Below are positions 25,081 to 38,100 of a stretch of 64,000 nt of DNA, one piece after another; within the stretch, counting starts at the first letter, position 1, and each line of letters starts with the position of its first letter. The stretch spans positions 605,317-669,316 of the forward strand of contig WBMV01004989.1 of the NCBI GenBank assembly GCA_013396655.1, given 5' to 3'. Under the pieces are notes generated by a model, which saw only the letters and a program-made list of their open reading frames with translations, did no database searches and had not been told where the DNA came from. The position numbers and the translations under genes are program-made. This stretch comes from Campylorhamphus procurvoides. Its lineage: Eukaryota > Chordata > Aves > Passeriformes > Dendrocolaptidae.

Positions 25081-25554
25081 TTGGAGGAGCAACTGTCCAT
25101 GCAATTTTACTGCCACTCACCTGACACAGTTCTGCCACCCACAGTCAAGAAGACCACACAGACTGCAGTCAGTGCAAATGGCATCGTCTCAGACACGTTT
25201 GGAACTGACCTCTGTGAAAAACCAGGGAAGTTACGCTCCGTATATGAGGCTGCATGCTTTGGAGTGAGAAGAGAGCTTACTTGTGTGCCACCCACACACT
25301 GGATCAGACAAAAGGTGCTGGGCATTTTTTTTGCAAGTATAGGTGAGCTGTATGGCCAAAGGAGCAAGGATAGCATCAGATGGGTAAGTGGGACTTGTGG
25401 GAGCCTGCAGACTTCAAACTGCATGTTCTCTGAAGGAGACCACCTTGCTCAAGAAGACCACACAGAGTCAAGAAGACCACACAGAGTCAAGAAGACTACC
25501 CTCCTAAAATTGACATCTTGGGTATCTGATGGCAGTTTTGTGGAAATTTACTGA
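25081..25554 (+). other. Unassigned open frame, 157 codons
   Basis: This is the longest uninterrupted frame in the window, starting at an ATG at 25081 and ending at TGA at 25552-25554. I recognise no domain, signal peptide or membrane segment. The C-terminal third is generated by a 19-bp tandem repeat (25451-25497). Because 19 is not a multiple of three, the repeat is read in shifting frames, which argues against constraint on this protein. A frame in another register (25064-25267 +) and a minus frame (25107-25424) overlap it. The flanking DNA includes a related AGTCAAGAAGACCACACAGA segment at 25142. It may be part of an unclassified repeat or a decayed element. A donor-like GGTAAGTGG occurs at 25384. 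I do not call it a gene. Confidence 0.25.
25451..25497. repeat. 19-bp tandem repeat, about 2.4 copies
   Basis: The unit AAGAAGACCACACAGAGTC occurs at 25451-25469 and 25470-25488 with a partial third copy starting at 25489. A related copy of the core (GTCAAGAAGACCACACAGAC) sits about 310 bp upstream at 25143. Confidence 0.93.
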
Positions 25555-25750
25555 AAAGACAGTAAGGTAGGACTACACAGCTGAAGGCAGAGGTTTAGGT
25601 ACCTGGGATGTTACTTATTAAAACTAAATAATGCCAGGTAAAATAAATTATACGTGAGCTCACCTGAATGTTGGCCCCTGCACTAAGTCGAAATGCTGGT
25701 CAGGAGGATTAGCGGTGGGCTCTTTATTTCTGTTTTTGTTGGCCATAATG

Positions 25751-25808
25751 AATGGAACTAGGTGATCTTTAAGGTCCCTTCTAATGCAAACCATTCTATG
25801 ACTCTATG
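25751..25808 (+). mobile_element. Short CR1 3' tail
   Basis: The sequence AATGGAACTAGGTGATCTTT then AAGGTCCCTTCTAATGCAAA then CCATTCTATGACTCTATG is the CR1 3' terminus in sense orientation, including the ATTCTATGAYTCTATG end repeat. Upstream sequence is not recognisably CR1, so this is a very short 5'-truncated copy or the tail of an unidentified element that shares the CR1 3' end. Confidence 0.8.
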
Positions 25809-28800
25809 TTTCCATTTGATAATTTCCCATAAGCAGCAATGGAGCTTTTGGAAGGTCTATGGAGTGGCCTGCACAGCTTGCTGGTGTCCTGCATCTCCTC
25901 CTGCCCAGAGATACATGAACGGCATTGCATGAATTAGCACAGAGCTGACAAAGCAAGTTGCTCATGGAGTGGGAGAAGGCCGAATAGGAATGGACAGGAA
26001 AATATTGTTGGTTTCCCAAGTAGTATCTGCTCTTGTACTGATGTATTGAAGAGAAATCCTTAATGTACTTCATTAAGCATGCTGTAAGACTTTAGGACTC
26101 AGTGTGTAAGTTTTATTTATGTGAAGAAACAGTTGCACATGAATAGTCCTGTGAAAATACCAGTGAGTATGTTCACATCTGTGCAAGCTTTATTCATATT
26201 ACCAGGCTCTTTTAAGGTATATTTGCACAGTGTATTATGAAGAATATCTTTGCAATTCACATGTGCTGTCATTCCTCGTTTGCAGACACAAAAAATGGAG
26301 TGAAAGAAACAGTTTGCTGTGAGAGAAATTATTTTACTCTTTTTTTTTAATCTAAGAGTACTTATTTCTTCTTACTAATCCTAAATGCTTATTGCAAAGA
26401 CAAAAAATTAATTTGCTTTAGATTTTATCACTGTAATAATATATGGATTACCATAAAGGCAACATAAAACATTATTCCAGAGAGCTGTTAACAAGGCCTC
26501 ATGATGGCTCTACAGAACAGTTCTGTATGACATTCTTTGCACAGGAATATATTTTAGGAAAAACTGTTCTGATAGGCAACTAAAGGCAGAGGACAGCAAA
26601 GAACTTAGAGAAAATGTTGTTGTACTGTTGAGAAAGTCAGTAGACACTTAGTGTTCATGAGAAGAATCTGTAAAAAATGTTACCTAGAAAATGAACAGGA
26701 GAACCTGTTTTAGAAACAATACCTCAAGGATTGCTCAACCAATTTTATTCAAGAAGCAAGTTTTTCCTTTTCTATCCAAAGAGAAACTTGGAAGACTGCT
26801 AGTACCTTTCAGAAAGCTATAAGTATTTGGAAAAAACAGGACAAAATAAAAAAAAATTAAATTCCAGCCTGCACTATGAATTCAACTCCTTTATTTTAAT
26901 TAAAAATATAGTTATAATAACAATTTTCACTGCTCATGAGGTATAACAACTTACTTAACACTGAGCAGTGATGCAAGATAGGACACAAGGTAAAACACAA
27001 AAGTCAGATAGCTTTCAGAAGTGCTGTCTTACTGTTCTTGATATGTCACCATTATAGAGAGTTGACAAACCTAGTGAAAGGATTTGGTATTAGAAGGACA
27101 AGGTAAAGAATAAAGGAAAAAACCACAAAACTTGTAGAAACCTATAAAGAGGTAGCGAAGAGAGATATACAGACACTAAATGATGGAAGCATGAATTAAT
27201 CTTGTATTACCTTACGCTAATTAGAAAACTAACAAAATTTTCTAAATATGTAGGTCACATCCACTTTTACATCCACAGTCAGAAGTAGGACTGCATGTTA
27301 ATTTAGTTGATGATGTTATGAAATGAGTATGTGTCTTTGCAATTTTGTTTCAAACTGTACTGAAGTGCACATATTTATTTCTATACTGTGCATAAGCCAA
27401 CAATAGCTAAGATTCCTTCTGTGGTATGAATAGGACTGTGCATTATGTTCAGAGCTAAAGGCAGTTTCTTTTTTAAAAATCTTGTACACTGTGCAAAGAG
27501 AGATGAAAAAGGAGAAAACATACAAAATAGAATGATCAATATGATGGTGACTCAGATCAGCTAGCTAGCATGTTTTTGGTGGGAGGAAAAGGGAACTACT
27601 TAATTAGAATAGATTTAGGGAAATTGTCAGAAATTGAGTCTGAAATGAGAGAGTGGGCAAACAGACAAACGATGCAAGAAAAGTGTTAGTCCAAATTGTG
27701 CTAGATAATTTGAAGACTTAGGAAGCTGATAACACTCTTACAGTTTCTGGGTGGCTTTTCCTTGATTTCTCCCCTGAACATGACAGGGCTGGAGAAGATA
27801 CGTTGTATGGATCCAATCACTTCCAGTGATGATATTTTTCCTGCACAGTGTAACAGGAGGAAGTATAAAGAACAAGTCTGAAATGATCCTATTTTATCCT
27901 TCTCTGTGTTTGGCACTGTACAGATAATTTTTAAGCCTTTTCACTATTTGTATAGTAGAAGAATTAAAGAGACTGGTTTTCTCTTCTGTAGAACCATTCT
28001 AAGAGGAACGCAGGGATGATCATTTGTCTCTCCTGTATACCATTAGACAAAAAACTCCTCATGAGTATTGTTGGAAAAATACCTTGTAATCAGAAAAGAA
28101 TACAGCTGGCATAAGAAGAAGTAGGTTCCTGCCTTACTTTTGTCTCCTTAATACCCCCAATGGTAAGCAGATGTTTGCTTTACTTTTAAAAGAATTATCA
28201 CAAATACCCTCCCCAAGGAGGCATCATATTTGTTGCAATTACCACAGTGGACCATCACAGGACCCTGTTTGCCTTCTATATTGTGAGGTTGATCACAGCA
28301 GCTCCAGTTGAAATTATATTTTTCTGCTCCTCTATATTGTTACATTATGTGAACCATCTACCTCATCTGTGCTTCATCTTAATTCTGTACTACAAAGGAA
28401 CACTAAAAATATAAATAAACAGTTTGGTAAATTGTATTTCTAAAGACCCTCTGACTTCTGTTGAATGCAGAGATATTTAAATCATACAGTGCTTTATCTA
28501 CCCTTTTCACTCACTTCAACTTTACCACCAAATGAGAGAAGTAAGCCCTAGTTTTATTTGACTTTGAAAAACCACTAGTTTCTAGAAAGACAAAATAATG
28601 GAAACACAGTCAGCAAGTACACATAAAATGTGTTCCAAAAAGTTTCTACTGTTCACTACTATCAGACTTCCAGAAATAGCAAAGAAGCCTGAACTGTCCC
28701 ATTTCCCAACAGTTTAATTCATTAATCATGTAGTTTTCCTTCAACTTTGAAAATTAACTTACTGCCTTTCCCACCTGTATTATGATGTCATACCACAAAC

Positions 28801-29058
28801 TAGCTATGACAGGACATCAAATAAATGAACAGATCACTTAATTCTCTGATCTTGACAGCAGTGTGAAGAATATTTTCAGGAATCCTCTGCTTCTACTTAA
28901 TATGCAAGGGGAATTGTCTGACATTTTGTAAGTCTTAATTTCCAGAATTCTGTTCTGTGGTAGTAAATCTGTCCCAAACATTCAACAATGTAGCTGTTTT
29001 TTCCATTTCTACACACAGTCAAATCAAAGTTTGAGCTGGACAGTTTTGTAATCGCTTT

Positions 29059-29180
29059 GCAGAGGGGTGTGGGTTGTTTTGGTTTTTTTGGGTTTTTTTG
29101 TGGGGTACTGTTTGTTTGTTTGTTTGTTTGGGTGGGAATTTTTTGTTTTGTCTGTTGTTATTGTTGTTTTGGTTTTTTTC
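29059..29180. repeat. G/T-rich low-complexity tract with (GTTT)n
   Basis: G-runs alternate with T-runs (for example GGTTTTTTTGGGTTTTTTTG), followed by a (GTTT)n array at 29110-29131. The minus-strand frames across it are artificially rich in K, N, T and P for the same reason. Confidence 0.85.
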
Positions 29181-32100
29181 TCCAAAGATGTATGAACTGA
29201 GAAAAATGAGGCAAGTAACTGTAATATATTGAATGTATGTGCAAAGCAAGAGGTTTTCTTTTCATAGGCTATTGGAATACTGTCTGCCACACTGAATTAT
29301 GCTCATTCTTCTTTGCAAGCCTACCTGTCTCAAATAGAAGAGTAATATTGAAGAACCCTATATTTAGTCTTCTTGTAATATGGCAGTATCAGCAGTAGAG
29401 GTTCGATCAATTGGCTGAAGCTCTGCTATTTCCTCAGTTGACATTATCAGGAGAATCTCTTTTCTTGAGAGATGCAGAATCTGAAAATGATTCTTTAAAT
29501 ATGACTCTTATGTTGGAAAACATCTTTGAGGGGAAACCACCACTGGTTAATTCTAAAACAAAATGAAAAACTTTTTGACTTTAGAGATGACACACAGAAA
29601 TATGCTCCAAGTCCAAAATATGTGCTTCATCATTTCCAAAGACTTTCAACAGAACTTTCATTTTACTTCTATTTTCATGTTACTTAAAGAAAGATAAAGT
29701 TACACACATATTTCCCTTCTTCTTTGAAAAAAAATATTACACTTTCAGTAGCAGGATTTGGAACATCTAGTCTCCCAGGAAAAGCACATTTAGGAAAATA
29801 CAATTTTGTCTGGTTTCACAGTACATTGGCGAGTGCCAGCACCTGCAAAAAACACTGCCAATACTCTTATCTTCTCAATTTGTTGAAACCAAATCAATAC
29901 AAAATCCAAATTTAGGTGCCACAGTGTCTTAAGTAGAAGAATCCTACTACCCACACATGACTCCCCATTCTGACTGATGCTTTGGGAATGTGAGGCAGGC
30001 AAGCTCATAGGTCGATGCTGAAAGGTATGACCCTGCTGGCCCCATATTTTGAAACATGCCAGAAGCCTGTGCACAAATAGCACTCTTTTCCTCACTTCAC
30101 AAATTTCAGCAGTTTAACAAGTCCCTGAAGTGAAGCAGAATGCAAAGCCTCATCCAAAGCATCACAACAAGAAGCTGGAAACCCTCTGGAGATCTGCAGT
30201 CCGCCAGTGCCTCCACTCTGCTGATCTTGTCTAAGCTGTGCTGAATGAAGGTCAACCTTTCAATTAATGCCTATTCCACCCTAGCAAATTGCCTCTTTTC
30301 TTTTTTTTTTCTGAATTGATATGATATAGGAGATTTTTTTATTATTAATAATTTAAAGGTTCCGTCTTTATTCCCTTATCCAATGGCCTGCTTTAAAGCA
30401 TTAGTGAAGAATATTAATAGGGTTACATTCACATGGGAGATGTTGGTGTAAGAGATAGTACCTATAATAACATTCAGCGTGAAGCATAGGCAATCCCTAG
30501 GTACTTTGTGATATTTGATTTGTGGTCCTTTGCAAAAGAGGAAAAACATGCTTGAACCTGATAAATGTCCTGTAAGAGAAAGAAAAATGTCTACTGGCCA
30601 GAGAAGAAAATTACTCCCAAAGGGACATGTTGCTTTAAGAAAGAATATTTTCCATATCCCTGTTTTTCCTAATAACATGATGAGCTAAAGGAAGAGACAG
30701 AGAAAAGTCAGATTTAGAAGACTCTTCAAGGTCCTTCTATTTAGTCTACAATAATGCAGTGTAATAAAGTTTTATAAAGAACAAAATCTTCCCAGTAAGT
30801 ATCTCATTAACTATTAGCAGTTTTGGAGTGGGTCAGTTAAAATGGTTACCTTTATGCTTATCGGACATATCAATAGATTTCAGAACTATTTACTTTTAGT
30901 TTCATTATACGTCTTCCTGAATGGAGTCTGTATTTTCACTTATAGGTTGATAGCACTCAGAATTTTGGGATACAGTTCCTTTGTTTATGATTAAATTATT
31001 TCTATGAACAGTACTGCAACTAATGCAGTATGTTTTATTATTTCAATCTTCAAGGCTCAGATCAGTAATGGCAGGGGATGACTTTATCAAATATATAGTA
31101 GGAAATGTTTTTCTAGTTCTATTTGTCAAAGAAAAGGTTTATTTCTTATCAGCACAACTTTACTTAGCATCCAAACTCTTGCAATGTTATGATGCTGTAA
31201 AAGAAAAAGGGAGGGCAACAACTTGAAAATTCTTAGCATTACTCCATTGGAATTTTTTGTTCTTCATCCCTTCCTGTTTAGCTTCAAGTACCTTGTAGTT
31301 TGTGGATGTTAAAACACTACATTTCTGGAGAATAAACACTGATACATCTACAATAGTGTATTTTTTTTTTCTTTCTAAGACAAGCCTTCTTGCCCATAAG
31401 GACAAATAATTATTTTGATTTTTTTATTGTCTTTGATGATATGGTCTCCATTACAATCATCAAATGAGGATTCTAGGTTCTGACTAAATCAATTTGCCAA
31501 TTATTCAGATTTTCCTTTAGGAAGCCATCAGCTGTATCCTTCACATATAAGGGACCTCTCCACTATTTGCAAAAGTTTAAAATTATTGAGGGAAGATGTA
31601 ACTAGCTGGATATCAGTGAGACTGATGCAGTACAAGAGACAGATCTCATACAATGTGTGAAGAGGACCCCAAAAGTAAGGAAACCTTCTGGAGATGACAA
31701 ATAAAAGAAAAGTCTTGAAAAACATTTTTATGATTTCTATAACTAGGTTATTTTGACTACCTATTAGTCAGACTTTAAAGTGGGGAAACTTCTAGATATG
31801 TTTGAATGTCATAACATAACTGGGGGTGATACAGCATATTCTAAAAGGATATAGGACTGAAGAAACCATGTAACCCAGAAGTGAGATGTCTAGAGTTCAG
31901 TAGAATGCCAGTCTTGCCATTCCTATGGTTAACCATTTTATTTTCCTCTTTTCATGACCTAAATCAATAACATTAATTATTTTAACTAATGAATGTGGTT
32001 TTGCAGGAAACAGCTAAAAAAAGGAAGACGTACATGAAAACTTACAGGATTGACATCTTTCACGTAATGGTATTATGGCTCGAAGCCTTAAATCGCTGCA

Positions 32101-33927
32101 GGAAAAGAAATTACACCATTTGTGCTATCCTCTTGGTGAAAGTGGCTGACAGAAGGTCTTTATCATGCACACATAAACCACACACAAACTTGCATAAATG
32201 CACAGAGAAAGTTTGAACTAATCTGTCTTGTTATCATCAGCACTGAAATCACTACTCTTCTTTTTATTCTCTTTGATATAAACTGCAAACATCTCCAAGC
32301 TTTTCTCATTAACCCCTCTTTTCTATACTTATCAGCATCTTTTCCACATTGTTGGGGCCATTTTCCAAACAATTGTTTGAGGGGAGGGGAAAAGCCAAAG
32401 CAATAATGGGCTCAGGGTCACAATTGAAACTGCTCTGTATAATAAGCAAACCTGAAACAGTAAACTGAGAAAGAGAGAGGGAAGGAGAAGGAGAGAAAAG
32501 AAAATGCTAACTTGGGTCAGGGGTCAGCTCTCTGATCTCATTGTCAGTGCCTCTGCCTTTTGCGTTATGGAATTTGTCTTTCATTACCCTGTCTGCCACT
32601 CCTGTCAATACACCCTGAAAAGACTCCTCAATAGGAAATTGTAAAGTTCTGGTTGAGGTAACAGGGGGAACTACCCACTGAAGCCAGCTTGTGACTCACA
32701 GCCATTTCCCAGGCCTCCGGTCTGATGCCAGTCTTTACTCAGCATTGCCCAACAGAGCATCAGCGACTGCAAGGGAAGAAGGGTTATGTACCCCACCCCC
32801 CTCAACCTCTTCTTCCCAGATAGGGCATCCTTGCTGGTTGAGGTAATGTGTAGCTTTAATATGTGAGCCCCTCAGGTGCTACAAAGGTAAATAATGCAGG
32901 AACATCTATTAATATATAGAACATTAAAAAAACATTTGTTTCACCAAGAGAAAGAACATAATGCTCCACTGAAACAGAGGAGGAGATAAAATAAAAGGTC
33001 TGAGTGTGCTAAGGTGAACTTTACGTGCCATATACCATGAAGGTATCTAATTTTGGTTTATTTCCTCTAACTTCCTATCTTTGACTGGGAATTTTCATCA
33101 TAGTTAAGAGAGTTAAAATCTCCTCTGACATTTGTACTATATCAGCATATACTGAAGGTTTTTCCAATTGAGTAGTCAATTACCATTAGCACAGCTGAAT
33201 GATGGTTTTTATTGGGTACAAATTAATGAATGATTTTCAATTTCTGAGCCAAAATATTTGTACATTAATATCCTGTTTGAAATCCCAGATTTTCTTTTGT
33301 TTTCAGTTCATCCTTCAGTTTAAGCTATACTGTATTTTTTTTCATTTGAAGCATTTTTTTCAAACTAGTGTAATCTACTCAAATTTTTGATGAAAATCCT
33401 AAAAACAGTTATATGACTGGTGAACTTATAACACCCTTTACCAGAACCATTTGCTTGAAATAAGGATCATACATCCACTCTTTGTTTTTGAAGTTCTGGC
33501 AAACTTTCATTGAAGCTGTGCTTTTGTTCCCCCAGTGAATTTTAATATTTCACTGTCCATGTAGGTACAGTGAGATCTCGGAAGCTAAATTTTAGTCTCT
33601 GCACAGTGCTACTCATACATATAATAGAATATGTCTCTTCTAGTTGCAAATTGTTGTCTAAGTTTACTAAAAAAGAGGTGTGGTATGGCTCACTTAATCC
33701 AGCCTAATTCAATTTACACTTCCTATGCCAGTGAAAGCTCAATAAGGAGGATATTTTCATTTCTGCAACATTTTCTGCAAAAGTCCACGTCCAAAGCAAA
33801 GTTGTTTTCTTAAGTGGTTTAGTCTTATCAGTTTAAGAAAGTGTTCTGATATCATCCTTTGTAGAATGACTAGTTTCCCTGAAGCTTCTCAATCTAGAGG
33901 AGGAAAAGACATCATTAATAGATTGAT

Positions 33928-33928
33928 N
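33928..33928. other. Ambiguous base N
   Basis: A single N in GATTGATNTGACACG. Unlike the Ns near 61.1 and 61.7 kb, no duplicated flanking sequence is visible here. It may be an unresolved base or a minimal gap. Confidence 0.95.
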
Positions 33929-34151
33929 TGACACGATGCCAATTTCCTAGCCTTTGAAACAAAAGGAAGGAGACTTAAGATCAAAAGATATTTTGGTGCT
34001 CAAGCTTGGTATGAGTTATGCTGCCTATGGAAGCACAAGGAATTACACAGAAAGATTTCACCACTCTTAGAGGATCCATAGGGTAAGTCAAATTAGACTC
34101 ATTATTGGAATTAACACAGTTACTGTGTTGCTAAGTTATCCTAAAGGATAT

Positions 34152-35101
34152 TGTGGTAGTTTTGACCACAGCTGGACATCAGGTGCCCACCAAGGTCCTC
34201 CATCAGTCCCATCCTCAGCAGGACAAGGGAGAGTAAAAGGCTTATGTGTTGAGATACGGACCAGGAGAGATCACTCACCTGTTACCATCACAGGCAAAAC
34301 AGACTCAACTTGTGAAATTAATTTAGTTTAGTACCAATCAGATCAGAGTAAGATAATGAGAAATAAACCCCAAATCTTAAAGAACATATTCCACCAATTC
34401 TTAAAGAACATATTCCACCAATTCTTCTCAGGCTCAATTCCACTCCCAAATGCTCTATCTCCTCCCCTCCATCGGCTCACAAGGACAGTGAATGGGGCCT
34501 GTGGTGAGTTAATCACACATTGTCTCTGTTGCTCCTTCCTCCTCATACTCTAACCTGTGGTCCAGTGTGGGCTCCTCTCCACGGGGCTGCAGGTTCTGCC
34601 AGGAGTCACAGCACAGGCTTTCGATGTCGCAGTCTCCTTTGGGCATCCATCTGCCCTGGCATGGGGCTCCTCTATGGGCTACAGGAGGATGTCTGCAAGC
34701 CCATGGATATCCATGGGCTGGAGGGGGAAAGCCTGCCTCACCATGGTCACCACAGGCTGCAGGGGAATCTCAGCTCCTGCACCCAGAGCACCTTCTCCCC
34801 CTCCTCATCCGAGTTATCCTTTACTTATTCCCCTGACATATTCTCACCCCTCTCTTGTCTGAACACAATTATCTCCGAGTACTAACATTTTTTACTTCTT
34901 AAGTTATCCCAGAGGTGTTACTACCCACTCTGACTGGATCATTCTTGTCCAGCGGCAGGTCCATCCTGAAGCCAGCTGGTATTGCCTCTGTCAGAGATGT
35001 GAGATGCTTCTAGCAGCTTCTCAGAGAAGCCACCTTTATTCCCCTGCCTGCCCCTCGCCCCCTGCTCCAGTCACAAAATGTGGCCATGCAAACCCAATGC
35101 A
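34152..35101 (-). mobile_element. Avian endogenous-retrovirus solo LTR, about 950 bp
   Basis: I recognise this as a diverged member of a common avian LTR family in antisense orientation. On the minus strand it opens near TGCATTGGGTTTGCATGGCC, then has the block GAGAAGCTGCTAGAAGC, then CCTGCCGCTGGACAAG. A long run of diverged internal units follows, built from TGGGCTCCTCTCCACGGG-type and CATGGGCTGGAGG-type modules. Next come TTATTTCTCATTATCTTACT, the poly(A)-signal region ACTAAACTAAATTAA (decayed from a TAATAAATTAA type) and GTTGAGTCTGTTTTGCC. It finishes in ACTACCACA at 34152. No internal retroviral genes are adjacent. No convincing target-site duplication is visible, so the element is old or the edges are approximate. 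Several overlapping + frames at 34520-34885 lie wholly inside it and are not genes. Confidence 0.8.
34372..34426. repeat. 24-bp tandem duplication inside the LTR
   Basis: The unit AATTCTTAAAGAACATATTC plus CACC occurs at 34372-34395 (one substitution) and 34396-34419, followed by a partial AATTCTT. It appears to be a local duplication specific to this LTR copy. Confidence 0.92.
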
Positions 35102-38100
35102 CCTATTTAGGAAGAGAAATCAACAAATCTCAAAGGATCCTGGGAATCTCTCCATGGCAGGAAAATTGAGATTGGACTTTTTATCCCTAAAATTGATATG
35201 TTCTCATTCACAGTGAAGCAATTTTTTGCCAGCCCTATTATCTTTGTTTTGCATAGTCAGGTTAATTAATCACAATAGTTCTTTGTATCCTAACAAATCC
35301 CTAAAAGGAATATAGGGCCTGATCCAATCTGGAAATTTTACAGATTACCTTACAAATGAGAGCTCTTAATTCTTGTTTGAATCCCTGAGGATCTTCTCAT
35401 TGCTCCCCATTCTAGATGGATCCAATCTGGTCAACTAATTGTGCTTCAGCCATTAAGCATCATAAAATAGTTATGTAATACTAAATTCTGTACTTACTGA
35501 AGCACCGTTACTGGAGACTGTCCATCAGTAGGACAGACTGTCCCACTCTCATAGTCAGGTATATTTGGAAAAGCTTGGTATCTGAGGAGGCTTACATAAT
35601 AAAGCCCTTCAGAGGCACTGATGTAGAACAAATGCCACCGAGTTCATTTGTAGAAAAAGTAAATGGTACAATGCACAATTGTCCCCACACATGCACACAC
35701 ATCAAAGTAAACAATTATCTGTTGTGAAGTAGTTCCAAATGCTGATAAAAAGGTGAGCTTTGGAATGTGGAGAGTTGGCTTTTTCTTTTCCTAAGATCTT
35801 CTTATGTGCTTGCATCAGTGTAAGAAAGTGCAGTACAGTATATTATAAAAAAAAAGTACTTGACCCATTTCTTTATATCTTACTGATAGATAAAAAGTCT
35901 AACTCAACTCAAAAGTCTGCCATTTCAGTACACAAAAGTGAATTTCAGCCACAGCAATTGCACTGGCCAATTTGCTAACAAATGTTGTTTTACAGGAAGA
36001 TCTATTAAAGGAATTTGTCCTTCATTAAGAGAAGGACATTCACTGTGTTACAAAGTTTCTCCCAATAGCTTTCCACAACACACTCCCAATTTGGTTGAAG
36101 TCCAGTCTTTTCTATAAAGTGCAAACTAAAAATATATAGCAAGCAAGAAACACTTTTTAATTAATATAAAAGAAGTAGTTGTATTTACAGTGGTACTGGG
36201 GAAAAGTCAGTTTTATTTTTCCTCCTAAACTATTATTATATGTCTCCCACTGATGGCATTTTCTTTGAAATAATCATCCTTTTTCCAAAAGGTAATGGAT
36301 ACTTTTACCTTCCATACTTTCCCTTTATGAGCATTTATGAGCCTCACTGCACATACTTTATCCAACAGGTAAGGTTCTACCTTATAAAAAGGCAATTTAG
36401 CTTTATAGATTTGGCAATACTGAACACTTGGTTAAATGAAGGGTTCCTCATTTAAGAAATAGCATACCTGAAATGGCTTGCTATCACAGTTTTAAGTCAG
36501 TGTAAAAACACTATTCAGTACACTACTTTGATACAGATGGAAAATATTACTTCTGGCATATTTTTACATTGGTGGGTGCCTGGGAATATTCCAGTATATG
36601 CCTTGATTTTGCTGGAAAAAAAGATGGTATATATATTGAGGATGACTTTTTTATTTGATACTGTGTTCTTTTGTTTAGGAAAACATTTGTACAGAAATTT
36701 GATATATTATTTGCTCAAGTTTTTAAGATAAATTGCTCTACAAAATAAGGGACTTCAAAGGAAGCATTTCTAAAACATGATTAAATCATAATGAAATTTT
36801 ATGGTATTAAATGTTACATTTTCTGTATTCCAATTTTAACCAATTTGACATTCAGACATTTCAAAACTGTTTTCATTTGAAAGAAAAACAAGTCAGAAAT
36901 AGCAGAAAGTGCTAATTATATACTATGTTTTATAATGTTAATGAGATTAACATTTCATAATAACCCTAGGTTAATTTATACTATTTTTAAGTTGACAAAA
37001 TATAAAATATGCAAATACTAGGGCATTTGACAGTCACTTTTGGAGCTATGCCTACAGTTATTTTTTATTATAAGATTGAGTGACTTTAAAAAATACTCTG
37101 TTAAACAGAAGAGGAGTATTTTTGCACAATTTTAATCTTAATAGGAGTCCTTTATTTTCATGCAGCACACAGTAGTTTGAGGTATGTTGTAAAGCGCTTT
37201 TTTCCCCCAGGGGATTATTTAAAATTAATGTAACTTTATTTTATTTTGTGGTTCAGTTGGATTTGTTTTCTTTTCAGAATGGGATGTGGGGCTTCTGGAA
37301 TATTTGTTTTGGGCTGGAACTTCTTTGTCTCTTAGTGGTTATTAAATTTGAAAGGGTAGAAATGACCTTAGTATTCAAAGCAACAATCTCTCTCTACTTT
37401 TCAAATGTTCCCCAAGATATCCAAATACCTTCCAGCCTTTTCATTCTGGTGCTCCTTTTGCTATAATAAAGTTGGAGAAGTTTTTTACTACTCTCTATTA
37501 TTGCATTTTTTAAACAATTTAGTTGCCAGTTCTTTAGAGCTGTTGTCACCCATAATCCTCTCTTGTGTACCATTGACAGAGTGACCTTCATACTCACTGG
37601 CTCATCCATCATACAATGAACTTTTCACTCTACACCATGCTCATCCCTTCCTCGTAAGGAAACCTTTGTCTGCAGCCCACTTTGCCATTCACTGGAGATT
37701 CTGTACTTTTGCAAATGTGCATCATCAGAAATAAAAAAGGAGGAAGTGAGAAAAGATCACTAGTTCAGCACCTTTGAAAGTTGGTATAGATGGCTGTCTT
37801 TAAAGCACATCTATCATTCTCATTTGCAGTTCTTTATCCGATACGCTTCCCCTGTTTGTGATCCCCCACTGGACAGAAGCTACCTAGTGAATCAGTAACA
37901 TTGCAAAACCAGTTGCCATTTAAGAAATGAACTTTCCCTGTATTACAGGATGCTCTGTGCATTTGCCTTACATCCCTAAATTCAAGGATCCCAATGGAAA
38001 AAGGTTTGGTTTTTAAATCATAAATAAACTTTTCATTAAACATATTAAAGAATGAAGATAACTTTCTACCATTTGCAACTGGCAAAGTTTGCTTTCAAAG

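Larger units (their letters stand above)
25809..34151. other. Unique AT-rich DNA, no supported gene
   Basis: About 8.3 kb with no recognised interspersed repeat. It contains a G/T-rich tract (29059-29180) and one ambiguous base (33928). The interval around 32520-32800 is less AT-rich and free of homopolymers and simple repeats, but I cannot assign it a function. Open frames here are all 105 codons or shorter and mutually overlapping. Confidence 0.55.

Noticed and set aside
29019..29290. Minus frames rich in K, N, T and P
   Set aside because: They are produced by the G/T-rich tract on the opposite strand.
29398..29410. GAGGTTCGATC resembling a tRNA or SINE B box
   Set aside because: No A box at a suitable distance upstream and no cloverleaf could be drawn.
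34520..34885. Three overlapping plus frames of 89-121 codons
   Set aside because: All lie inside the GC-rich modules of the solo LTR, where stop codons are depleted by composition.
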